Positions 34,293-45,772 of a stretch of DNA of 64,000 bases are shown here, one piece after another. The DNA comes from Vigna angularis. Its lineage: Eukaryota; Streptophyta; Magnoliopsida; Fabales; Fabaceae. The stretch is taken from assembly GCF_016808095.1 (NCBI RefSeq), contig NC_068972.1, positions 3,534,001 to 3,598,000 of the forward strand, written 5' to 3'. A program made the translations under genes and the position numbers. Within the stretch, counting starts at the first letter, position 1, and each line of letters starts with the position of its first letter. A model generated the notes under the pieces. That model made no database searches. It was not told where the DNA came from and worked only from the letters and a program-made list of their open reading frames with translations.

Positions 34293-37200
34293 TCATATTT
34301 GTCGACTGAAGTACATGTTCATAAAGTATCTAGATGGATTGAAACCACTTAAAATCACTGCAAATAAGAAATTGGGTTCAGATTCAATTTCAATCAATCA
34401 TGAAATAACAGAAATGGTACCGCTCAATACTTACAAATAGGAGAAAGGACAATTACGATGCCAATGGGGTACAGGAAAAAGGTGGTCCTCTCCAAAAAAG
34501 GCAGAACTACAACCACAAATTATATCAAATAAATTCAACGGTATTCACAGTTTCCACTAACTCAACAAAAACTTCTAGTTTAAGAGTTATACACACTCAG
34601 TAAACAAGTTTACCCAAAACACTTTAATGTACATTCATTCAATATGCTGATACATCCAACAGAGCCACGTCATATGAAATTGTTCTCCATATCATAAAAG
34701 GGGGACTTTAGAGTAAAAAACAAAGAAATGGTACTTGCTGCAAATATTCAATAACGCACAACTGAATTCTACAGTATAATTGGCAAGTATTAAAACAGAA
34801 TCACTGCAGATGAGCATATTTATGAAGAGCTAAATTAGAGGAGCCAGCCTCTAGCCCTTAGACACTTTTCTTGAAAATTCAGCCATACCCAAGGAAATTA
34901 CACTAAAAGAAGTATTATGAACTAACCTCAACGAGGAGATACTCACACCAATATAAGTTACAATCGTTCTCACACAATCAATAACTTCGCTTAAAATGTG
35001 ATTTTCATGATCTAACTACTGAATTGTAGGTACTGCCTCCAGTCCTTTTCATAATCTTATATGGAAAGTTTGTCTTGATTATTTTCAGATTTAAAAATGT
35101 TTTTCGTCCCTATAAAATCAGTGACTTCTTTTGGTCCGTATTACATATTTGTTTGCTTTTGATCCCTTTAGAATTGAAAATCACTAATATTTTCCTCCCT
35201 AGACTTATGATACTAGTTAAAGGCTTATACGTTGAGTAAAAGGTTAATCGCCATTCTGTAAGAACGCATAATAGTTTTGTGATATAATGTTCGTATATGA
35301 CATCCAAAACAAACTCCTAAATAATCAATAAAATGAATATTACCTATCCATCTTAAAATTAAAAGTAGGGACTTGAAATTTCGGAGGGATGAAAATTAAA
35401 GAAAAATATTGTGACTAATACCAAAATTCACACATAGACTAAAAATGGTTATTTTAAATTTTGCAGGGATGAAATGAAAAATGTTATAGTGACCCAAATT
35501 TTTACAGGGATTAAAAACATATTTAGGCCTCATTTTTATAAGAGTCCCTCCAAGTTGTTTACCTCATTGATTTACATTTTTTACAAAAATTCCCTTAAGT
35601 TGAGATGCATTAACTAGGTAGAAACAGATCGATAAAATGGAATTTTAATGGTGGGTAATTATGGAAAAATTACACAAATTGTTCAAAAATTTAATGCCAT
35701 TAACTAAATTACCTATATTCTTTAATTCTAGTGAAGCAATTAAAACGATCCTAAAAGATGGTGTATATTCTGAGACTTTTCATGTTAAATCATATAAAAA
35801 TTGAATGAAGATAGCTAAATGATTCTTATTTTCATATATTTTAAATGTATATAGTACATTAATTACGTTGATTTTGATGAGCATGTACAAGGTATAAAGT
35901 ACTGAACTAATATAAAATTCTGCATATAATTTATGCAACGGATACTTTTAATCTATTGGTGAGTTCTGGGATAAAATAATCTAGTAAAAGGTTGTTGAAC
36001 AGTGTAAGAGTGTGTGCAACATATATATACGGGTGTATGTGTGTTTGTGTATAAAAGAAAAATATTAATGAGAGAGAGAGAGAGGGTTACCATCATAACC
36101 TAGGAAATTTAGATAATGATAGTATGAAGCTCCCACCATGAATAGAAGATTTGAGAGCAATACTGGAATGAAACCATGAGCCAACAATAGAGGAGATACA
36201 AAATAATGGATCACTGTCAAGGGACCAGACATCAGTACCACTCTAATGCAAGATATTGTAGCTTCCTATATCATAACAGAGTTCACACTAACCAAGGAGT
36301 CAGAAATTACCATAGAGCAAAACAAACAATGGGAAGAAAGAGTTGCAGTGTACATCAAATGCATACATCCTTCCATGAAAAACCAAAAAAATATAATCAG
36401 CTATTGAAAAATAATTAACAAAATTATAAGACAAGGGTTCAATTCAATTCTTTGCTTATCAATTGATCAGGCATTTTAAAGAAGCATGGCCAAATATTAG
36501 AAAATGTTCTCAGAATACAAGAAGCAAACTAAGTTAACACATGAAACAGGCACAATTTCTTGAACTTACCATTCAACACGTTGTTCAACCACATAGCTAT
36601 TTGGAGCCTCTTCTCGAAGATAAGAGTTAGTCAGGAACCTAGAGAATACACGGATAATATCCACCACTGTTGGTACCAAGATCAAGTGATTAAAAAAAAG
36701 GATGCAATAATTTGTACAGGAAGTACCCTTACCAACAAAAAGTTGCCAGAAATACACCTGTCAGTACAAAGTGGAAAAACAACACTGAGAAGATAACAAG
36801 AAGTGTATGGGCAGTACTATGGTCATACCTGAAAGTATATGGGAAAATATAATACCAAAAGTTAGTAGAGGCAGATTGAGAACAAATATAAAGAAAAGTT
36901 AAATAATGGATAATCCAACAACAATACAAGCTTGGTTCATGATACACGATTTAATAAGATTCACATACCAAACTCTAAATTAACAGAATGTTTTTATAAG
37001 GGAAGTTTTCAAAATATCATCCTTCAATTAAATAAATAAAATACAAGGATTTACTTAGGAACATTTGCATATTCTTTCTGTTTTACAAAAGTAAAGTGAA
37101 TTTTAGCTACTGGTCCACAAGGAGCCAACACCATCAAATGTTTAAAAAAACTTACGCAGCACAATAAGCCAAAGTTGCAACTGCCAAAAGAAGACTGCAG

Positions 37201-39934
37201 ATCACAACAAATGCAGGGTCATCACGTGCCCATTGATTCTTGGTTTCTAATATCAAACAATAAGAAGGAAATCAATTAAACAATTTTTTGAAATCACCAA
37301 TGAAATTTCCTAATTTCATAAAGCAAAGACATTAATTATACAATTAACCCTGAAGTCTTTTTTTCCTGAAACATTTGCATGATTGTGTATCACTAAAATA
37401 AGTTGATTTGCAAGCCTAATAATAAGCCAAAGTTCTCGATCATTCATCTTCAAAAGCAGCTCTCGGTGAATTAACTTTTGCATTAAAAGGTAATTTTACT
37501 TGAAAGAAAGGAGCTGTGAAATTCTTAAATTCTATCCAATCATTGGTTGTGTCTGTCAGTTGTTATATGCATGTATAACGTTTATAAGAGATTTGTGAAA
37601 AGGGAATGGAACGATAAGGCCCAAATCAGTCAAAAACAATATTGCTCATAACCTCTTGTTTGAGAAGAAATATTATCATCCCAAGTAAGTGAAATCAGTT
37701 CACCAGTAAAGATAAAAGGAATTTCAGCATAAGATCAACGAATGATGTCATTGGAATCATTCATTAGTCATGGTTGAGAAGACCACGAGTCAGTTTGTAG
37801 AACCATACAAGTCTACAGCTGTGGGCAGGGGAATCAGACAGACTCAACTTTAAACTCATTTCTTGATAGACTCAACTGGACTCATTAGACTTCCATTCTC
37901 TTAAAACTCAAATAGAATCACAAATCATGCACGGAGTCCATGGGTCTGATATAAGATGCAAATTATGATCCCAAATTACAGAAATAATGACAGTATCCTG
38001 AACTCCCCCTTCAAAGCATCGATTTCAAATCAAGGAGAATAAAACAACAAAACCCATGCCCTTGTGACCCATCAAGCCACACCATAAAAATATTTTCAGC
38101 AATTCATTCATGAACCAAGAAAATAATTTTTTGAAGTATTTAATATAACTATATCATTACCAACCTACTCATTTATTTTAAATATGGACCTGCAATTACA
38201 ACTGAATGACAATGAGCTTGTCACATTCTATTTCTTTAAAAATAAATCCAGGTCCATTTGTGCTGTATCTCAAAATTCATCCATAGATTACATGTGGTTC
38301 AAGTCAGTCCAAGGAAAAGGAGAGAAAGGAAATTGAGAGAAAGGAAATTGAGGAAACAAGAGAGTGATCAGAAAATGGCAATGGCTATGAAGGAATGAAA
38401 ATTTATGGGACAATGAAGGGTTTTCAGTCAGCGTAAAACATAATTGGCATAATAATAGGATGGACAGATGGCAACATTTGGTTGGAAAGGGAATATGTAG
38501 GAGGAGGAGGAGGCTGGAAAGGCTTCTGCCTCAGAGAAGGGCTGCTACCAGCAGACTAGGGTGATCGCCAAGTGCACCTTATTTTATACTGTCTCCTTAT
38601 TTATTAAAACTTCACATTAGCTTCTGATTCTAATGTTGTTTAGTTCCACTCAGTGAGTTTTAATACAATTTGAGGTATTTGAGTTTGTTTTTAATCCCTA
38701 TCATCCATTCTAGTTGTGCTTTCAATCCAGAATCAATGCACATTCTTTGTGTTCCGTTATGTGTTTTCGAATATAACCATTAGCAATTCTCCGAAGTAAT
38801 CTATTGTGCTTTGCTATACCGAAACGATAAGCACTAGAGGACTATTCTGTTGCATTTTCCCCATGAAAACCTTTGTACTTTTCCTCATTAGTATAAGGAA
38901 TTTTACAAACATTTTGTATTAGGTCCACAAGTCAAGTTTAAGGATGCTCCACAAGTTTATATATAAACTCTTGGGTTTAACAATATACCACTAAATGCAT
39001 TTCCAATCTGACACTGTGTGTAAGATACTTACACCAATGACAACTACTTATTGTCCCTGGAACATATCACAAGGATGTAACTAGCCTAATGTACTATAAA
39101 TTATTTCAAATAAACGCTACCAAAGGAACATAGCCAGTAAAACAAGCTCAAAAAACATTGGTGAACTAATGACTGAAAAAATTTGCACCAATAAATATTA
39201 AAGAATAAAAATATTCACAAGACATAGACTTACGTTTGTGATATTTAGTATGCTGATAGCTGCATCCGTGGTACAGTTCCATTCCAAGAACAACACCAAA
39301 AAAGCATTCAGAGAACCAGTTATAGAAAATTTCAAATACACACAAAGCAGAAGGGTTAATCTCGACAAAGAACACAATATTAATGTCCCACAAAATTGGA
39401 TTCACATTGCTATTGCGTTGGATCATGGTAACAAAACTCGAATTTCATTGCTAACAGCAAGGGGAAGGGCAGAGATCAGATGATTTAATTTACATGTACT
39501 TACACAACTTTCGGTGACGTACATAGATGAAGCATTTGCCAAAAGGTGTATTCAATATCCATTTGTTGCCACTACAAGAATAACAAACGAATCAGCACAG
39601 ATTGAACACTCACGCCTATCGGACTCTTCAAATCAGAACAGCACAGTCCAACCTATTCAATTTTGAACCGAAACATTGAGGAATTGAGCAACAATTTAGT
39701 TTATACGCCGGGTAATTTAAGCAATGGCATTTAAGATGTGAGAAGCAGAGGGAGAGATAAAAGCAGGAATTGGATCTTAGAATGGAGCGCGAAGTAAATC
39801 TACGAAATCGGGAAATTAAAGAAAGAGATCGGAACCTTGATGATTCTGCGGAGGTAGGGAAGCAGCATGGGATTATTAGGTCGAGAGGAAGAAGAGGAAG
39901 AAGAAGAACGTCCTTTGGAAGCTGTGGGTAACAT
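34293..39934 (-). CDS. UNC50: UNC-50 family membrane protein
   Basis: Ten exons on the minus strand: 39836-39934, 39504-39571, 39234-39259, 37156-37246, 36733-36828, 36570-36638, 36311-36369, 36091-36213, 34435-34506 and 34293-34357. All introns are GT-AG and the phases join perfectly to give 255 residues. The N-terminus is M-L-P-T-A-S-K-G-R followed by eight serines. Recognisable UNC-50 segments follow: L-P-Y-L-R-R-I-I-K, W-Q-Q-M-D-I-E-Y-T-F-W-Q-M, C-T-S-P-K-V-V-Y-Q, N-Q-W-A-R-D-D-P-A-F, N-S-Y-V-V-E-Q-R-V-E-W and F-L-G-Y-D. Several hydrophobic helices lie between them. In animals and yeast the family resides in the Golgi/inner membrane and aids trafficking of selected membrane proteins (nicotinic receptors in worms; Gmh1 in yeast); the plant role is little known. 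Introns 3 (about 2 kb) and 8 (about 1.6 kb) are long, and intron 8 carries a MITE. Confidence 0.96.
35088..35529. mobile_element. Mutator-type MITE in UNC-50 intron 8
   Basis: The left end GATTTAAAAATGTTTTTCGT and the inverted right end GGCCTAAATATGTTTTTAAT form a terminal inverted repeat that extends through a CCCTRTAAAA block. The flanking 9-mers TTATTTTCA (35079-35087) and TCATTTTTA (35530-35538) match at 7 of 9 bases, as expected for an aged 9-bp Mutator-superfamily duplication. It is 442 bp with no coding capacity. Such ends (AAATATGTTTTTRGTCCCT) are very common in legume genomes. Its frame at 35110-35307 is spurious. Confidence 0.75.
36069..36085. repeat. (GA)n tract beside the UNC-50 exon 8 donor
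   Basis: About eight AG units on the plus strand immediately inside intron 8, which reads as CT repeats on the transcript strand a few bases after the splice donor. Confidence 0.9.
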
Positions 39935-41043
39935 CTTTGGCTTCGATGACTCCTCTTCTCGATTCCTTTACCTCTTCTTCTGCAAACGATTCACGATTCT
40001 ATTATTCTCTGTCGTGCTGTTATGTGTTGTTGATTGCGATCTCTGTGTGTTTCTCTCCGGTAGCTACCTCGAACTCTCTCACAGATGCGAGATGGGATGG
40101 GAAAGGACTGAAAAGTAAAATGACTACACCACCAACCTGGGCCGATTACAATTTCGGTACTGGACTCTAATCACCTTCTGACCCACTCTATCTTACGAAG
40201 AAAAAAAACCTTCCCAATCATATCATACACAATACATACATACATACATGATACATTATGATTTGGTATTATCGGTTAAATATAAATTGTATTATAAAAT
40301 TGTCACTTCTTATTGTATCTACTCTAATAAAAGTAGTTGAAATTATTTTAATCGAATGAAAAGTATAAACTGATAATTACACTTACATATTTTTTTATTA
40401 ATAGCTATAAAAGTGATATTTTATAAGATATACTTTTTTTTATAGATAAGTGTAAATTATGCGACGATTTTGTAAATATGTAAGAAATGAAAATGTTAAC
40501 GTACTTTTAAGTTTACATGGGATAAGATTGTACTGGTTTTTAAACACAAATTCGTTCCAATTAAAAGAATAATCAAAAAAAAATTTCTTTGATGGTCTTT
40601 TTTGTGAGATTGGATAAGTTTATGGACACTCTTAAATAATATAGTTACATCACTAATATTCAAACTGACAGAAACATTTGAAATTGAAGCTCAAAGGAGA
40701 AATTATTTTATTTTTTCAGAATATTTATTGGGAGTTTATTTTCTTGCTTTTATTTTTAAATATACGGCGAGATTTAATGAAGAACATACTTTATCAGTTA
40801 AAGAACATCTATAAATATTGAAAATGGTTACTATTTAACGGTAGTTTTCGAATGAAATCGTGAAATCCCCCGAATTCATGAGGGGATTGGGATTTTCTTT
40901 GAGAGATAAACCGACACAACAAATGTTATTTCCTCTTTCCCTTGTAATTCTAAGGGTATGAAGAACATCTGTTTCGAACTAGGATCTTAAAATCACTAAA
41001 CTAACCTTGTCTGCAGAATTAGGGTTCGGGTCTAAAGTGAAAA
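39935..41043. promoter_or_regulatory. Divergent intergenic region UNC-50 / PRKRIP1
   Basis: 1135 bp separate the two start codons, which point away from each other. The left 250 bp (UNC-50 leader) is less AT-rich and carries pyrimidine tracts; the middle is AT-rich. Plus-strand frames at 39867-40170 overlap UNC-50 exon 1 and its leader on the wrong strand and are rejected. Confidence 0.55.
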
Positions 41044-41053
41044 TTTAGGGTTT
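41044..41053 (+). promoter_or_regulatory. Telo-box in the PRKRIP1 leader
   Basis: TTTAGGGTTT (inverse of AAACCCTAAA), 17 bp before the ATG, with a second AGGGTTC at 41021-41027. Telo-boxes are frequent near the 5' ends of plant genes for translation and RNA processing. Confidence 0.5.
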
Positions 41054-41069
41054 TTGTAAATCCCATAAA

Positions 41070-43331
41070 ATGTCGACGGGCAAACCCAGAGATGCTGATT
41101 TTCAGATTGTCGCAGCGCCAGGAAATTCGAAACCGCCCCTCCCGCCAACAGCAGCAGCATCGAGTGCGCTAGTGGAGTATACTCCTGTCGTTTTCAAGGA
41201 GGAAGAGGAGGACCTAGAAGTCAAGCTGCGACGTATTATCGACAATGTTCCCGTTCGTGTTAGCAACACTTCTGGTAGTTCCGCCGGTTCAGGATCCGGC
41301 GACTTCCACCAGGTACAAGTGCTTGTCCTTTGTCTTGAATAAAAGTTATCTTTTGTGTTTGAGGTCGCTCCAGACATAAAAATTGCTCGCTTTTAATAAT
41401 GGAGTTACAGTATTTTTACTTTTTTTAAATGAGGATATAGTTTTACCTGCCTAAATTTTCATTCGTTTGTTTGTTTTTTTTTCTATTCAAACGAGATAGC
41501 AAACGCAATTTGAAGTGATAAAATAACCCTATTGAATGTTGTTTGGCTCTTTGATCACTAAATTGGGGTTACCCATATGTTTTTAAAATATGATAACACG
41601 TTGTTGGAAATACTCTGTATTTAGTGGAACTGTAGAAGTTCTATGAGATAATGGTGCACTCGAGGTGTTTTTCTTGGTTAACAAGTGCCGGGTTGAGATG
41701 ACAGGGTTTAAATTATTTGAAATAAAGCTGGCCTTATGACTAAGGATTCTCAAAGAAAGCTGTGCTTTTGAGTTTTTAACGATATGCTAATCTCCTATTT
41801 GGGGATTCAACTTAGAAAACTTATTTACTCGTATTATAGAGTAAAATACGGGTCATGTAGAAGTTGGATGTGAACTGGTTGGAAAAACCATCATACTTCA
41901 ATGTTGTGAGATTTATTTACTCATGGAAGAGTTCTGGATTTACCCACTACAACAATAAATTGATTCTGTATTTAACAGTCTAATGCATAAACTTACCAGA
42001 AATAGGACGATGAAAGGAATACAACTTGCTCATTTTATTTTTTTAAAAGCTGTCTTGTAATTGATTTTCATTAATACAGTTGGCGAACTCTCGAGGGTTA
42101 ATCCATAGACTCATGAGTTTATGGTTCCAGTACGAAATAATAGTCAACTTGTTGTTCAACCTTTTTGACGATAAACACAAGCAAGGATATTAAACTGGTG
42201 TAAAATTGCGTAAAGTTGATTTGGGAAACAAGTTCATGAATTTGAAATAAAATGTAATTTTTGTCCCTTGGTGACAGTGTTTTACTAGAGTTAAATTTAT
42301 TTGAAGGAATTATCTCCTTTTTGAAATGTTTTCGCTTTAGAAACTTTTGTTTTTATGAAATTCTATATGATTTGGTTCATTTATATAGTTTGATCATATT
42401 TAGTTGGTACTAATGTACTACACATTTTACTGTTATGGTTTGCTACATTGTTTATGGAGTTGAAATGTTTGCTGTGTTAAGAATATTATGTTATGCGCAT
42501 ATGTTGGTAATGGATTTTTTCAATATATATTTCTATATTAAGTTTTTTCTTGCAAGCTTACATATGCTGCAGAAGTTTTTGTCAACTTGATTACCTTGTC
42601 CGTTAATATTAAGGTATTCTTTCCTGCACTTGATGTGTCTTGCCCTGAGTTATGCTCTTAAGGCTTCTGTGTGTGCAACATCTTTATAATTTGAGTGATA
42701 TTAATAATCTTTCCTGCGTTCTGAAGTGCTTAGCCACACACTGGGTTTATCCAAGTAGTGATCGCCTATTTTAGATCAGCTTCTGCATGTGTGAGTGAGC
42801 TTTTCGACGATCAAAGTCAAGTTCTGTTGAGTTCACAAGTGCTTCATGCAGAAGCTTTTAAAAGGTTGTGGTTCGTTAATTGGTTTCAAGCTATGTGAGG
42901 AGTTTGATTTATTTTAGTTTCTTCTCCTTTGTTAAGAAGTGAGGAGTTAAACTGGCTTGATATCTGGGTTTATTCTGTGTGTCAATTATGGGTAAGGTGA
43001 TGGATATGTTGATCTGATTGTTATTCTTATGTGCTTCCAACTTTGTTTCCGACAGTATCGGCAGATGAGACGCAAGGAGCAAGATCGTCTTGCTAGAATG
43101 GAAGTCGATTACCAGAAGAGAAAAGAGTTGGCAGAATTTAATTTAAGAAGGGAGGAAAGATTAAAAGCAGCAGAGGAAAGGACAGCAAAGAAGCGAGCAA
43201 AGCGTCAAAAGAAGAAGCAAAGGAAAAAGGAGAAAAAGATAAAATTAAATGCCGAAGGAGAACAGCAGCGAGAGAAACAAGAGTCCTCAAGTGATGGAGA
43301 CACGGACAACAGTGAGGAGCCAGCACCGTAA
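41070..43331 (+). CDS. PRKRIP1: PRKRIP1-like nuclear protein
   Basis: Two exons, 41070-41312 and 43056-43331, joined in phase across a 1743-bp GT-AG intron, giving 172 residues. The N-terminal third is disordered (P-R-D-A-D-F-Q-I-V, then P/A-rich) with an acidic E-E-E-E-D patch. The second exon opens with Y-R-Q-M-R-R-K-E-Q-D-R-L, followed by a long charged helix rich in K/R/E (A-K-K-R-A-K-R-Q-K-K-K-Q) that includes likely nuclear localisation signals, and an acidic S/D/E tail. This layout fits PRKR-interacting protein 1, known in animals as a double-stranded-RNA-binding nuclear protein and a component of the catalytic spliceosome. Both splice sites are canonical. The intron is long, and I saw no further conserved exon inside it. 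Family assignment is strong from layout and the Y-R-x-x-R-R-x-E segment; a plant-specific function is inferred. Confidence 0.92.
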
Positions 43332-43729
43332 AACAAGCTTTGGTGGTAGGTGGTAATATCTGGCTTAGTTAAAACACAGGCATGACTCTGGGTTTTCATT
43401 ATTTGTATCCCAAAAGTGATTTATGTGGTACTTTGTTCGAAAGGGATTTAAGCAACAAAATTGATGCAGTGAGAAAACAATTCTTACAAGCTTTTCTACT
43501 AAAAAGAATCCATCTACTCATTGAATTTAATGATGTAGTATAAAAGAAAATGGTAACACGAAATGTTACACAAATCAACTTACATCCTATGCGTAAAATA
43601 TCCCGATGAAGTCATTCTTCTAGTATTTTCTTAAAGTTTCGTTATGCTATAAGGATAAACAATTTATGAGAAAGCCTTTTAACTTTTTTTTATTAACAAA
43701 AAATAGTTGAAGAATATAACTTATTGATC

Positions 43730-43760
<31 letters not shown>

Positions 43761-44320
43761 TATTCTAAAATTGTATTTCTGAATTGTATATTTTAATCAC
43801 ATAATTTAAAATTAGTCTTGAACTTGATTTTTTGTAACTATCTTCCTTCATAATGGTATAACTAAGTTTTAGAGGATAATTTCTCAACTTAGCCTTCAAC
43901 TTTTTCTAGACTAATATTTGAGATCCTATGCTTCTAGAAACAATTAACAGTATCTGATTTTACAAACTGGAATATATCAGCCACCTCTTTTCATCTTATT
44001 TTTTATCATCATTTTACAACAAAACTTAAAGTGCTTGTTTTGTAAATCCATGCACTAAGCAAAAAAATATATGGGCATCACAGTTTCATAGACTGTATGG
44101 TGTAATGTGGACATCACAATTATCACGAAAGTAAAGAGTTTTATTGTATAAGCGAACATAATTTAAATTCTACCATAAACAGTAATGGATGTAACTGTAG
44201 TTTATTTATTTTCTAAAATGCATTTTTTTCATCGTCAAAAAATGACATAATTTCCCGTTTTTTTTTTCTGCGAGTAAGATAAAGTATTTATATGTGATAT
44301 TGCTACAATGGTATTTATTC
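43332..44320. other. PRKRIP1 3' flank and intergenic DNA
   Basis: Probable 3' UTR followed by AT-rich DNA with an AT microsatellite at 43731-43757. No other feature recognised. Confidence 0.6.
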
Positions 44321-44327
44321 CATTTGA

Positions 44328-44345
44328 TGGGCCAGGCCCAGCCCA
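44328..44345 (+). promoter_or_regulatory. Site II motif cluster in the RTNLB promoter
   Basis: TGGGCC (44328-44333), GGCCCA (44335-44340) and AGCCCA (44340-44345), 160-177 bp before the ATG. Clustered site II elements are TCP-factor targets typical of broadly expressed plant genes. Confidence 0.6.
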
Positions 44346-44504
44346 GTATCGAGGGACATCAGAACGAAGAACGAATGGCGTTTTGGCGTTTCATCTTTCA
44401 TGTGGAGTAGATGAGCAAAAACGAAAGGAGGCAGCGTAACCGTAATCGCACTGTTACTAGTATCTATAGTTTGTTACTGTCACTGCACAACTTCCCCAAT
44501 CACC

Positions 44505-45772
44505 ATGGGAGATTCTCAACGGATTTCCGTTCACCGCCTTCTCGGCCAAGGCTTAGGTTCTCTCCCTTTCTGATTTCGTTCAATCTCATCGATCCTTTAC
44601 ACGTAGTTACAATCGATGGTGCAATCTGATAGTAGAAAATATCCGAGTTGATTTTTTTTTTTTTTGCATTCTTTTTTATTATGTGTGATAGTTGCCGATG
44701 TGGTGTTGTGGAAGAATTGGCGTGGAGCGGCGGCGCTGCTCGTATCTTCTTCAACGTTGTGGTACTTGTTCGAGCGAGCCGGTTACAATTTCTTGTCTTT
44801 CGTTGCCAATGTCGTCTTGCTTCTCGTCCTGATTCTCTTTTTCTGGGCCAAAGCTGCTAACCTTCTCAATAGGTACTTTTTTACTTTCTCGAAATTATGC
44901 TGTGTTTCCTAGATTAAGGTCTCTTCTAGATTCGTGTACTTGATTTTTGTTTTATAAGTCTTAAACCGTTCATGATTGAATTGAAAATAATTTTATTTCG
45001 AAAAAAGGAATTTATTGCATATAAATGTTTCGTTGACTGTTCTAAATATTGATGCATTTGAAAATTGAAATGACGGTGAGGAGTATGCTGAGTCACACTA
45101 AATCTGTTGCATTGTAGTGGTGAATTTACTTTCTTTCTTTTTTCATTGGAAGTTCATTTTCGTCCTTTTAATGTCGCAGACCGCTTCCTCCTCTCCCCGA
45201 TCTGGAGATCTCGGAGGAAACTGTTGCCAAGGTTGCTGATGCAGTGCAAATTTGGATGAACCGGGCTTTGACAGTTGCACATGACATAGCGATTGAGAGG
45301 AATTTGCTTCTCTGCGTCCAAGTATGATTTTATATTTTCTTCTCATCCTTGTTTTATGCTGATTTCTTTGAACATACATTGGGTAGAGTTTAATGTTGAC
45401 ACTTCTTTATGTGAACTTGCTCAATCAGGTTGTTGGTGGATTGTGGGCAATATCTTTCGTTGGTAGTTTGTTCAACTTTTTGACTTTGATCTATGTTTGT
45501 AAGTTCAATGCTTCTGTGGATTTTCAATGCTCAGGCCATCTTTTATGAAACTGTCTTGGTTGGCATTCATTTACTTTAATATTTTTATAACTTTCTGGAC
45601 AGGTGTTCTTCTTAGCTTGTCTCTTCCTGTGTTGTATGACAAGTACCAGGACCAAATTGACGACAGATTGTGTGTTATATATGGGACTATTCAGACTCGG
45701 TATAAAAAAATTCACAGTATTGTTTTAAGCAAGATTCCAAACCAGTCAAACAAAGAAAAGAAGGCGCAGTAG
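44505..45772 (+). CDS. RTNLB: Reticulon-like protein B (RTNLB)
   Basis: Five exons (44505-44556, 44692-44872, 45180-45321, 45429-45498, 45603-45772) give 204 residues, a typical length for short plant reticulons. The N-terminus [10 protein letters not shown] and the following V-A-D-V-V-L-W-K-N begin the reticulon domain. Two long hydrophobic hairpins (about residues 30-75, and about 120-155 with [14 protein letters not shown]) flank a hydrophilic loop ([13 protein letters not shown]). Then comes the conserved [13 protein letters not shown] segment. Reticulons shape tubular endoplasmic reticulum by wedging their hairpins into the outer leaflet. The C-terminus is K-K-A-Q, a KKXX-type ER retrieval signal. 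All introns are GT-AG and the phases agree. The ATG is within CACCATGG, a good plant initiation context. Confidence 0.95.

Noticed and set aside
36069..36085. GA tract as a GAGA-factor regulatory element
   Set aside because: It is a simple repeat inside an intron of a minus-strand gene; nothing ties it to regulation.
39867..40170. Two plus-strand frames beside UNC-50
   Set aside because: One is antisense to UNC-50 exon 1 (its E run is the reverse of the Ser run); the other is in the leader. Neither has a domain.
43138..43399. Minus-strand frames opposite PRKRIP1 exon 2
   Set aside because: Antisense of a K/R/E-rich coding exon, which always gives L/S/F-rich open frames.
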